DNA of 64,000 bases, from contig JAZGTH010000059.1 of assembly GCA_036877525.1 (NCBI GenBank), positions 4,216,001-4,280,000 of the forward strand, in the 5' to 3' direction. The notes under the pieces are model-generated. The model was not told the DNA's origin, did not search any database, and saw nothing but the letters and a program-made list of their open reading frames with translations. This DNA comes from Chromobotia macracanthus (Eukaryota > Chordata > Actinopteri > Cypriniformes > Botiidae). Positions 50,101 through 59,500 of the stretch are shown one piece after another. Every line of letters starts with the position of its first letter. Within the stretch, counting starts at the first letter, position 1. The position numbers were made by a program, and so were the translations under genes.

Positions 50101-53100
50101 GAGCGAAATCCTCATGAATCCCAGAGGGCCAACCAGCACGGCTCCAGCCCATCTTTGAGTTTGACCTTTGAACTCACCGGGCCATCAGAGGAGTCTTCGG
50201 CCAGGTGCAAGCCAAAATAGTCTCTCTCGGTCAGTTCCAGGTGCTTAAAGACAGCGTCCAGAAGGACCTGTCCTTGATCGTGCTTCTACAGAGCATACAA
50301 ACAAACACACAGAAACACACAAGAGTTAAGGAGTGAAGAAAGAACATTTAGGTGACTCACAAAATCCAGTTCATATCTCAACCCAAAAATCTAAGAAAAA
50401 ATTAAACAAACTGACATCATTATCATGCCCATTAAGTACTTGCCTTTACCCCTCCGATTCTCATTACTATAATGGGTCCAGATGTTTTACCTGTGTGTTT
50501 TTTTGTAATCCTCATTACTTTAATTATGATTCTCATTAAATTGTCATTACCGTTTCATTACATTACCCAACAGCATGTCCTGATCATCCACAACTGACAA
50601 TCGTATTCAATCATAACATATTTAATATTTAACATACTTTAATAATTACTATAATGACAGTTGGAGAGGGTGTGAATATTTAACTGTCATTACAATTTAG
50701 CAGACACTTATCTAAAGCAACTTAGGCATTCAAATGTATTATTACAATTATATTTTCTTAAAAAAACTAAGAAAGTTTAAGAAAGTAAAAATCTGCTACA
50801 TGTCTAGTTCAAAAGTCACTTGTGGAGACTTGCTTGCATCACAATGGTCTACTCAACTTTGTGTATTGAGCTAGAGCTTTAGCTGCCTGGTGGACATTTA
50901 AAGGGATAGTTCACCCAAAAGTGAAAAATCTTCCATCATTTACTCACCTTCATGTAATTTCAAACCTGTATGTCTTTTTTGCTTCTAAGGAATACAAAAG
51001 AAGATATTTTGTCCATTGGTAACCAAACAACAGTGGCACCCATAGCCTCCTTGTATGGACACAAAACCACTGAGACATTTCTCAAAATACCTTTTTTTTG
51101 TGTTCCACTGAAGAAAAAGTCATAGATGAGTAAATGATGGAAAAATGTTCATAAACTAGCCTTTGTGTAGTAGCCTATATGTGACTTTTCCAAAGATGTG
51201 ACATAGATCTGTTTATCAGATCTCTATGTTTTTCCCCATTCCTATTATGATTATAATGATCTTCTTCCTCCAAGTGACAATTGTATTTGTATTGGCAATC
51301 TGGTAAAAGCAAATGCACATAGGTAAGAGTTTCACAGAACAAGGGTCACCACATAGACACCATTAAGAGTTAAGCATATCAGCAGAAGACAGAACGTAAA
51401 CAGGACAGAAGTAAACAGGAAGTATCTCCACATATTCTGTAAAGCCCAGGCCTCTATGGCAGCTAAAAACAGTCTGGGATTTACTGGCTGGTTTTATTGG
51501 CTGTCGTATCCGTTACAGCATTCTGAAAGCAGAGCTGAAGCAGCAGCGGCTATTTCACTTCCCTCTTCTGTTAAATGGCCCCGGGGCCGCCGAGACAGCA
51601 TGTTCTGTACACATGGTCCCTGATGAACACAGACCGTGCAACCCGCATACCCTGCAGTGTTGCTCAATAAACAAAATATGGCAACAGTCATATCAGCAGA
51701 AATGAATGACAGGCAGGCCGGGAGTGAGAGGAAACGGTCTGACGCGCCACCGAGCTGCCAGACTTAACATCCCGTTAACATCTCATGCCATAAATGCACT
51801 CAGGAAAATAAGAAATGTACATAGAATATACATGCTGACCTGTACATGGAGAATTGTAAATGTAAGAAAGAAAAGTAAAACTGAAACTGCATTTTTATTT
51901 GAATTGTGATGTTATTGTTGTGCTAACACTAGGAAACAGCACTGTAAAACTGAAGCCGTGATATCTTCACATTTGCCTTTTCATTTCAATGGCAGTGCTG
52001 ACAAACCATCAACTGCATTTGAGAGGAGTTTGAACAGTGGTATGACAGCAATGCAAGCAAACATGCGGCAGCTTGTCCAGAGGAGGTCTGTAGGAAGTGT
52101 GTGAGTGTTTTGAAGAGAGCCAACTAAACATGGCAACCACAGAAACAGGCAGCAAACACTCTATTCATAGCTGAACAAACCAAAGACGTCATGTGTGTTG
52201 ATGATCAAGGAAAGAGTGGCGCAGACTTTGCAGTAGCTCCGGAAATTATTCAGAGACCTAAACCACAATTTAAGTCACCTTGAAATCAAAATGTACCTTA
52301 ATTACTTCACTACACTTCACACTCACATTAAAGTCTCTACCATGTTATACCATGTTCTGGTATAGTACCATGATTATTGTATTGTTTTTTGACAATACAA
52401 TAATGTCAATACCATAGCATTCTTTGAAGTACTGTGAAAATACCATGGTATATGCTTTTGGAAATTATGTAACATGGTATTACCATCTGATGCCTTAGCA
52501 AACACTAGCAATAACCTTAGCTGTAGCTCAACTTGTAGAGCATTGTGTTAGCAGTGCAAAAGTTGTGGGTTCGATTTCCAGGGAACACATAAGGCTAAAA
52601 ATACTGTATACTGTAAATGCATTGTAAGTCGCATCTGCCAAATGCATAAATGTAAAATGTGAATGTAAATAAGAAGAAAATCAGAGACAGACTACATTAA
52701 TCACTAAATTAACAGACCAATTCCAATATTTACAAACTTCCAGCTTCCTTTTTGCATTCCAGACGTAACGTGCATCTCCTTGTACAAACAGCCAAGACAT
52801 ATTCTTGATGGCCCCTCCGTAATATCAACAACATCAAGCCCTGTAACACAAATAACAGCCTTCCTGCTGTCAACACCTCACCCCCTCCTCATCATCTGCC
52901 TCTGATCCTCCCTCTCTCCTTACATTAAACCGTCTGCTTCCGTTCATATGCACCCTATATACTCATCTACAGCCCGCTGCTCTGCTGGACTATCTAGGTC
53001 ACTGAGAGGTTTGGCACAGAAATATAGGAGGCCAGAGAGCAAGCAAGTAAATTTGATCAATGGGGCTGTTACATGAGGACTGGCTTTCCTGGAAATGTTG

Positions 53101-54600
53101 GTAACAAATCAAAGAGCAGGACGACGGACAAACAGGGAAAGAACGGCTTGATTCATTTAGCAGATTAGCAGCTGTTTTAAAGCAGCTATGTGGGAAGGCC
53201 CTGCTGTAATGCCATAGGTTTATCTCTCGCTTTGATGCATATATGGAAATGCTTCCTGACACACAGGAAATCCTATTGGGTTATGTAACTTATGGGAAAG
53301 GTCATGAAAATGATAATGACAAGGTATTAGAAAGATCCCTATATAATCAGTGCAACCCAGTATAACCCTCTATAAGCCTGTATAACCCAAGCAACCTTCT
53401 ATAACCCAGGAAACATTTTATTACCTGAGCAACCCTCTACACCCCGAGCAACCCTCTACACCCCGAGCAACCCTCTACACCCCGAGCAACCCTCTACACC
53501 CCGAGCACCCTCTACACCCCGAGCCACCCTCTACACAATAAGCAATCCTCATTTGAATCAGCATTAGGCTCTATTTCATGTTAGGACTATTAATTGATCT
53601 CTGTAAGGACCCGTTGGCACAACACTTTTCACAATGAGGACTAGGACGAATAAAGACCCGTTTTGTAATCTGCACAGTAAATGAAAGAGTTGTGGATTTG
53701 TCGCGTGTGTGGGGGCGTGTCTTAGCTATTCTGTATTGCAGGTGCATGTGTGTACACGAATCTCTAGAAGCCTGAGGGACGCGTTTATCCTTCTGGAATG
53801 TCAGGCATGCAACTCTTCTATAAGCAGAACTTACACCACTGTCCCCTATAGCTACCACAGCAGCACAAAATGATCTGAACCATTACACACAAAACTTGCA
53901 TAAAAACAAAAACCAATACGTTTTTTTTACATATATTTGAGTGTATATGACGTAGCATTTTCACATGAGGTTGATTTAAAATCCTATGTATATGTATATA
54001 AATTTGATTACACTTAATTACATTTAGAGGAATGAAACAATGAGGTACTACTTAAGCTCTTATCCATAGCTTTTGCCTCTCTATCGACATCTCTGTTTTT
54101 AAGAATAAATTGCAGGTTACTTTACGTACTTTTTCTTATGTATGTTGAAGTCAAATGAAGCCAAACTGACATTTTCTAGGAAATCAGAATCATTATTATA
54201 ATCTTACTGTTCTGAATTGGGGTAAGGGAAACTGGTTTAAACACTGATCTGTTATGTACTTGCAAAATAACTGATTTTTGTTTATTTTCAACCAAAAACA
54301 ATTATGGATTGCAATTTTAACACGTAAAAAGGAAATTTATTATTATTGCTGTTTGCTCAAGCAAGCATCATCATCATTATTATGGTCAAACATAAGGTTA
54401 GGGGGTTGAAAATTACCAGAAATCAAAGGATTCATTTACATTACATGTAAAGATGTACTTACATTGACTTTAAAAGGCTGGACAGTGTTGTCCAAAAGAA
54501 GAACGTTGCAGACCACTTCGGTACGCTGCCTGTCGCGTGCCAGCTCCGTCGCCCGGACATTGTAGGATCTGCCTGCGGGCAACCGGAAGCGTGCGGTCAT
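32730..54600 (-). CDS. ptpn4: ptpn4 (tyrosine-protein phosphatase non-receptor type 4)
   Basis: Coding exons, minus strand, in order: 54600-54463, 50285-50178, 49422-49380, 49255-49177, 48834-48790, 48503-48451, 46562-46442, 46023-45936, 45635-45547, 44137-44074, 42278-42106, 41531-41463, 40502-40368, 39955-39794, 37817-37664, 37328-37245, 37116-37060, 36789-36633, 36545-36379, 35115-35025, 34943-34882, 34776-34630, 34516-34388, 33970-33822, 33633-33498, 32822-32730. All phases join: 2793 nt, 930 residues; human PTPN4 has 926. The start MTARFRLPAGRSYNVRATEL fits PTPN4 better than PTPN3 (MTSRLRALGG...). It is a cytosolic phosphatase kept at membranes and at partners such as glutamate receptor subunits and p38-gamma by its FERM and PDZ domains. 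The catalytic residues are intact. Fish may have two paralogues (ptpn4a, ptpn4b); I cannot tell which this is. Confidence 0.97.
33634..33821 (-). other. ptpn4: Intron splitting the ptpn4 P-loop codons
   Basis: The catalytic motif is interrupted after HC and two bases of the serine codon (AG|T); the next exon resumes with AGIGRTG. Donor TGCAG|GTAAAT, acceptor GCAG|TGC. Confidence 0.85.
35116..36378 (-). other. ptpn4: ptpn4 intron with a SINE
   Basis: The intron between exons 36545-36379 and 35115-35025. Apart from the SINE at 35195-35334 it is AT-rich without recognisable features. Confidence 0.6.
35195..35334 (-). mobile_element. tRNA-derived SINE, copy 3 (reverse orientation)
   Basis: Read on the minus strand it begins 'ttcctgtagctcaatttacc', continues with a decayed B-box region and ends with the reverse of 'tttatgcatttggcagatgc' (35195-35214), the shared 3' tail. 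The most eroded of the four full-length-size copies. Confidence 0.75.
36633..37328 (-). other. ptpn4: ptpn4 exons for the PDZ domain
   Basis: The three exons 37328-37245, 37116-37060 and 36789-36633 encode residues about 508-607. The carboxylate-binding loop is 'GRFGFNV', followed by 'KGGSDQKMPIIVSRV', 'NEGDQVVLINGRDI' and the helix 'EHTHDQVVMFIKAS', the full PDZ core. In the family this domain binds C-terminal ligands and also tunes phosphatase activity. Confidence 0.93.
37130..37161. repeat. (GA)-rich microsatellite beside the acceptor of a ptpn4 PDZ exon
   Basis: A gagagaga / gggaggga tract on plus (CT-rich on the transcript) lies 14-45 bases upstream of the acceptor for exon 37116-37060, so it forms or extends its polypyrimidine tract. 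Confidence 0.7.
37818..39793 (-). other. ptpn4: ptpn4 intron (2.0 kb)
   Basis: The intron between exons 39955-39794 and 37817-37664. It contains a terminal fragment of the cyprinid MITE at 38009-38038. Nothing else was recognised. The open frame 38186-38479 is not supported as coding. Confidence 0.6.
38009..38038 (-). mobile_element. Terminal fragment of the 'aaagggatagttcaccca' MITE
   Basis: On the minus strand this reads 'ttaaagggacagttcaccca' then 'aaaatt', almost identical to the left end of the element at 50897. Only the end region is recognisable. Confidence 0.6.
42279..44073 (-). other. ptpn4: ptpn4 intron (1.8 kb) with a candidate conserved block
   Basis: The intron between exons 44137-44074 and 42278-42106. 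It has a (TTG)n run at about 42757-42774 and a motif-dense, repeat-free block at about 43180-43480. The overlapping open frames 42686-43111 and 42739-42945 have poly-Cys/Leu runs arising from the TTG repeat and are not genes. Confidence 0.5.
42757..42774. repeat. (TTG)n microsatellite
   Basis: About six TTG units in a ptpn4 intron. Confidence 0.8.
46563..48450 (-). other. ptpn4: ptpn4 intron (1.9 kb)
   Basis: The intron between exons 48503-48451 and 46562-46442. No exon, RNA gene or transposon was recognised. Confidence 0.55.
50691..50735 (-). mobile_element. SINE 3' tail fragment
   Basis: 'atttagcagacacttatcta' followed by 'aagcaacttaggcattcaa' is the reverse complement of the widespread teleost SINE tail (aagtcgctttggataaaagcatctgcc... 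type). No head was recognised. Confidence 0.6.
50897..51155 (+). mobile_element. Cyprinid MITE ('aaagggatagttcaccca' family)
   Basis: It starts 'tttaaagggatagttcaccc' and continues with 'catcatttactcaccttcatg', both stereotyped for a very abundant non-autonomous DNA element of cyprinid genomes. The right part keeps 'ccactgaagaaaaagtcata' and 'gatgagtaaatgatgg' but lacks a clean inverted terminus, so that end is eroded. No coding capacity. Confidence 0.8.
52339..52490. mobile_element. Palindromic 'taccatggta'-rich element
   Basis: The stretch repeats 'accatg', 'ggtatagtaccatg' and 'accatggtat' in both orientations around a perfect hairpin: ATTATTGTATTG (52373-52384) and its reverse complement (52393-52404) with an 8-base T-rich loop. 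This is the shape of a fish palindromic MITE; the family is not identified. Confidence 0.5.
52518..52656 (+). mobile_element. tRNA-derived SINE, copy 4
   Basis: The head 'agctgtagctcaacttgtag', a B-box 'gttgtgggttcgatttccag' close to the tRNA consensus, and the tail 'gtaagtcgcatctgccaaat' followed by 'gcataaatgta'. Part of the tail (ctttggataaaag) is deleted. It lies directly after the palindromic element at 52339. Confidence 0.85.
53427..53537. repeat. Minisatellite, 19-bp unit, about six copies
   Basis: The unit 'gagcaaccctctacacccc' is repeated four times exactly, then twice with small changes (an 18-bp copy and a 'gagccaccctctacac' copy). The flank 53345-53420 has decayed relatives ('aaccctctataa', 'aaccttctataaccc'). 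On the minus strand, the strand transcribed as ptpn4 RNA, the array is an alternation of GGGG and GGG runs spaced by six bases. Confidence 0.9.
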
Positions 54601-54617
54601 TACGGTCCAACCAGAGT
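54601..54617 (-). other. ptpn4: 5' UTR part of ptpn4 exon 2
   Basis: The acceptor TTGCAG (54623-54618) is followed by 17 non-coding bases and then the ATG at 54600, whose context is GTAATGA. Confidence 0.8.
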
Positions 54618-56530
54618 CTGCAACACAAGCAATCCTCGTGAAACATTTTAAAATGCAAATGATAAATGATTTATTTATAGGCCACTTTTCATATAAGATT
54701 GAAGATCAAAGCTCTTCACCACAAACAGAACATTTAGTACCACTGTCAACAGCATAAAACACCCACCACCTACAAAATACAGGCTATACTTAACATGTTT
54801 GTTTTTGTGTGTGTGTTACTCTACAGCTTGTACAAGCACTGAAGTAGGTAAAATTTGAATAACACAAGACCTAACAGTTTGTCTCTAACAGTGCTTCTCC
54901 CTCAAATGAGACCTACCTCACACAAAACAAACATATTTTTATATACAGCCTACATTTTGTCTAAATATAACTGTTGCCTTAGGGGTTCTGATACTTTTAA
55001 CAGCTTTCCTGGCAAAAGAAAAAGCAAGCAAGATATTTTTAGAGAATGGACACACTATACACAAGATTCAGTGAATTCACTCAAATCAAATTCACTCGAT
55101 TATTTTATTACTTTATGTTCATGTTTTCCCCCACATAGATTTCTCCCAGGCTGTCTTATCAGTGGAGATCTGTTATGCAGGTGAACAGAAGAACAGAACA
55201 GCTTGTGTGTAGGACCAGTCATGTGGAAGAAGCATCAGACCCACCACAGAGACTCCTGAACTCCTCTCATGTTCATTCATAGATCTACAGTCATGCAAAG
55301 GTCACAGTGAAATATCTCTGACCTTTACAGCACTTCACAGGGATATCTGGACATTCTGCCTGAAAGGGCTTTTGTGGAAACAAAACTGTGTAGACTAGGA
55401 AACACCATATTAATAAAGGCCCAGCCACCCTTTTTTTTTTTTACAGATCGTTGGTTTGTTCCCATAGAAATTAACTCAATAGCACAACCTACAAACTGTC
55501 TTAGTGGGATCAAGTTTGGGAACAAACTGGGATCATGTCAAATGAATGTTTACAAACCAACCAAGATCCCCTGTTTTCATTTTGTGAAAATAATAGATAG
55601 TCTAATACTAAGCAGGGAAGCTCAGCAGGGAGGCTTAAAATTTAAGCTTAACATACCATCAGGAGTTCATGTTGTACACAGACATGCTGAGAAATATCAG
55701 TGAAATATGATTTCACTGTCGATGGAAGAAGATATGACATTCTGCTTCTGCATTTTAAACAAATATAAAAGTCCTGCCTTTCACACACATTCATTATTGA
55801 TTTATCAGGGATAACTACCACCTGAATGAAGGAGCTTTCTTTTGCACTGCTCAAAGTCAACAATGGCAGTAAAATGGAAAAAAACATGGTTGTTCAAAAC
55901 AGAAAAAGATTAAAATAGATAAAGTCTGCAAATGTAAAACAGATGCTTTTTAAAATGTGTTCTTGTTGTGATTTAATATAATAATGAAAATAGATAATTT
56001 CACTCCTAAAGTCTAAGCAAAAAAAGGAAATGCCACCTTTAATGGTTTACTTTGGTCCGTGATGTTCCAAAAACATCAGCTTTAATGCATTCTGAGCACA
56101 CAAACTGAGTGCAAAGGTTAGCAAACACTGCAGCGGACGCAAAGCCCAGGTGTCCTCTGCATAGCTTGATCCCTGCTACATTAGCTTAACTTCATACATC
56201 ACTCCCTCAGGGGATGTCACCTAATCAAATAAGCCTGAGTGAATAAGCTTCTGTTACATTCAACAAAACTCATTCTTTTTCCAAGGATTCTCAGCTTTGT
56301 AATTTTTAAGGCCAAGATGACCAAGAATGATAACTATTAAGGTAACTATAACGGTTAGTGCACACGCCAACAGATGGTAACGTTATGTTTATTATAAGCT
56401 CATGCAAGCCATTTAAATTCGAATGGATTCTGATTGGCTGTCAGTGTTTAATCGTTCATCATCTGAAAAACAAAAACGCTCTGAGAGCGATCCTAATCAT
56501 ATAATAATAACTCATATAATCTATAATATA

Positions 56531-56559
56531 TTATAGACTATATACAATATAGTCTATAA
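56531..56559. repeat. Perfect AT-rich inverted repeat
   Basis: TTATAGACTATAT (56531-56543) and its exact reverse complement (56547-56559) separated by three bases (aca), inside a longer TA-rich zone 56505-56575. It may be a cruciform-prone simple repeat. Confidence 0.75.
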
Positions 56560-59500
56560 TAACATGTATCATAAGTGTTATAGTTGTGGTGTGGACTCTG
56601 CTACTCATTTAGAATGATTTTTAAAATTTTATTATCATTCCTAGTCTAAATGAGCCTGTAATGTCAGAAAGCATTAACTTTAATTCCTGTCTCACTTGAG
56701 ACATCAAATAAGACAGCAAAAGCAGGTTTCCCAAAACATTCATCCTGTCTTCTATTGCTCGGCCAAACAGGTATTCAGAGGAAACTCACACTTTTGCTTA
56801 TGCCAAGAATGCTTAAATACACATTTTCTAAGCACAAGGCCAGTGTTTGCACTCAGAAAAACCTACCAAGGAATAGCTTTACAGTTGTCTCTTCATATTA
56901 AACAGGGGTAAGAGAAAGTAATTTAAATTGAAATATCCTTTAAATGTTGTTTTCAAACACAGAATGTGAATAGTAGGAAAAAATACACAGAAACTGTGAA
57001 TAAAACACACCACACCAGGTTAGATTACTGGCACATAATATTAGCAGCTTACACAAGAACATTTTTATGTGTTCTCAGGTACAAACAGTAAGACCTGGAG
57101 AAACACTACACTACTGTAAGTGTTACACTAACACTTACATGGACTGGTCAAAACCCAACCAGTCTGACTCATATTTAAAGAGAAACACAATTTTGATTAA
57201 AGCTGCACATTCTGGTTAATTTTTCTCTGTTTACAGTAAGAGGTCTAACAGCTTAGGCTGTGCACTCCAATCCAATCAGTGAATTTCTAAACCCAGCGCA
57301 TTCCTGCTCCTACAGCCGTCCTCTCCTCCAAGACACTCACCAGGAACACACATCTGCCTGAATAAAAGAACGCCTACCACCGAATCAATATCCTGTAAAC
57401 GAAATCTACTTCACTTCATTAGATGTAACAATGTCTCCCTTGGGCTAGAGACAGTGGGAAAGGCTTTAAAGCACTTCAGTAATGGAGCTACAGCTGAGAA
57501 GAAGGTTAGCTTGAGCAAGATGTTCTGTATTCATTATACATCCCCAGACGAGGGACGCCCAGATCAATAGAAGCTGTGTGTGCTACACAGTCAACTTGAG
57601 CCTTGAGCCCTTTGCAGGGATCTGTTGCATGTTGGAAACCCCCAATGACATTTCCTTTCATTCATCTTGCTTAAGATACAGATGACTCAGGAGACACGCA
57701 TGTTACTCTGTCCATTAGCCTGCAGCATCTTCATAGATGTAGAGGTTAGTCATCACAGGGACCAACTGGATTAGTTCACCAAACCATTTTATTGAAAAAA
57801 ATCATGTTACACAAGGAAGAACAATCAAAGGCTGAGGTAAAAAAATTGTATTGTAAATCGCTGTATTGGCTTTAAGTTATGTATTACTCATATAAAACTG
57901 TCAATAACAATATCATAAAATACACTGAATGCTCAGTAAAAAATTAATGTATTACTAATAATTATCACAATTATTATTTATATGACACCTTTACAAAAAC
58001 ATAAAACCACTATAAAGTGCATGAATCTTCTTTTATAAACTGATATTGTGGCAGAACGACCTTAAATATGCACCATTTAAACATCCTTCCTTAAATAAAA
58101 ATGATTGCTTTCAAAAAATGTCCATATGTCAAAAATTTATGTAAAAACCTGTAAAATCGCCTTCCTCTGAAGTAATTTGCAATAATGCAGAATTATACCG
58201 CAGACCCGTGATACAGAACTGCATGCAGGCAGTGAATGAAAAAACAGCACGCTTAGAATAGCCTACATACACTAATAATGGCTACTGCATTTTGCGAGTT
58301 GGCCTGCTTGCAGTTTGTTTAATTCCCAGTTCGGGAGAACAAACATAGACCTTTCCTCTACAGTGGGCGGCCAACAGCAGCCCACATAAACAGCGAAATG
58401 TACAGTGAGTGTGTTTTCTGGGGTGTGGGGCGGGGGAAGTGGGCGGATCTCCTGACTCAGGTAAGTACACACACTTTCACACTGTGTCCACAGGAGCGTG
58501 TAACCAGATCTTACAAGCACGACCCAGTCGTTCTCTGACGAGGCTTGAGATTTTTGCAGCCTCTGGCTACATTTGGCACTGTAACCACAAATGCAACTAA
58601 TGGAGGAAGTAAAAAAGGAAAAGAGTGATTTTCCAACCGCTCTGCTTCAAAAACAGTTTAAATGTGGATGGTGGAAGAAGAAAACAACTCGGACAGCAGG
58701 AGGTTTTAAGGGAAAGCACTGCAGATATTAAGACTTTTATTGTACATTAGCACAAGCCCCATTACTTTCCATACAGTAATAAAAAAATGCAACAGACTTT
58801 ATACAGATTTATAATCATCCCCACAATTTGAATCATTTAGTTTCACTGGTCCGATAAGAGTTTGTTCAAATCAAATCATGTCTGCTGGTCTGTCTATAGG
58901 CTGATCAACAAAATTTCTTTATTTGTTATGTTATTAGGTGGTAATACTTTGATATGCACAATTGTACAACATTTTCCAAGGTACAAACCGTGGTTTCATC
59001 TATGAACCAATCAAAAGGCTGAAATTATCCTCATGGTGTTTATAAGGCCCAGGAGACCCTTCAACCTCAGCTGATGTGGCCAAGCACGCAGTGCCTTATC
59101 CACTGATGTTAAAGCCAAGAAACATCTCAACTACTGGAGCCATCATAACCACCTTGGGAAAGACTGCATTAAAGAGACATGTCCAATGCCTAAACAAAAG
59201 CAATTCTGCTAAGTGCTGACACTTGCATCATGTGATCAATGTTCCCATCACACTTCCACATCAGGCCACAATGTGTGACTACAGTCACACTGTTCGCACT
59301 GTTATGAAGCTCCGCGGCAGCTCAGCACATCTGTTGAAGGCGTCTGAAATCACTCTGCCTGTGATGGCTCTGCCATTCACAGCTTTGTAATTAAAATCAG
59401 TCACTCCAGTTAGAAACAAGACTGTACAACTTTAATTGTAAAAATCACATCAAACATCTCATATGAAAAGGTCAATAAAACAAGACTTACAGTAATCTAA

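Larger units (their letters stand above)
50286..54462 (-). other. ptpn4: ptpn4 intron between coding exons 1 and 2 (4.2 kb)
   Basis: It contains a SINE tail (50691), a MITE (50897), a palindromic 'accatgg'-type element (52339), a SINE (52518) and a minisatellite (53427). No additional exon was recognised. The open frames at 51494, 52999 and 53571 are chance frames. Confidence 0.65.
42106..54600 (-). other. ptpn4: ptpn4 exons for the FERM domain
   Basis: The first eleven coding exons give residues 1-333. F1 starts near residue 28 (TEVVCNVLLLDN) and includes 'DYFGLHLAED'; F2 carries 'QEEYTRYQYFLQIKQDILSG' and 'IPNQPQGFEKE'; F3 carries 'YGVELHYARDQSN', 'FKCKQFFIQLRKE' and 'NLWKACVEHHTFFRL', ending at 'LGSKFRYCGRTE'. 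Exons three to nine match those of epb41l5 in length and phase one for one. Confidence 0.94.

Noticed and set aside
32730..54600. Assignment as ptpn3 rather than ptpn4
   Set aside because: The N-terminus (TARFRLPAGRSYNVRATELARD), the linker (RSPSKPLGRKLM) and the catalytic exons follow PTPN4, and the neighbour epb41l5 is next to PTPN4 in human.
54855..55703. Two 109-codon open frames in ptpn4 intron 1
   Set aside because: No family resemblance, AT-rich codon use, no plausible splice partners, and no Kozak-type start with conserved context.
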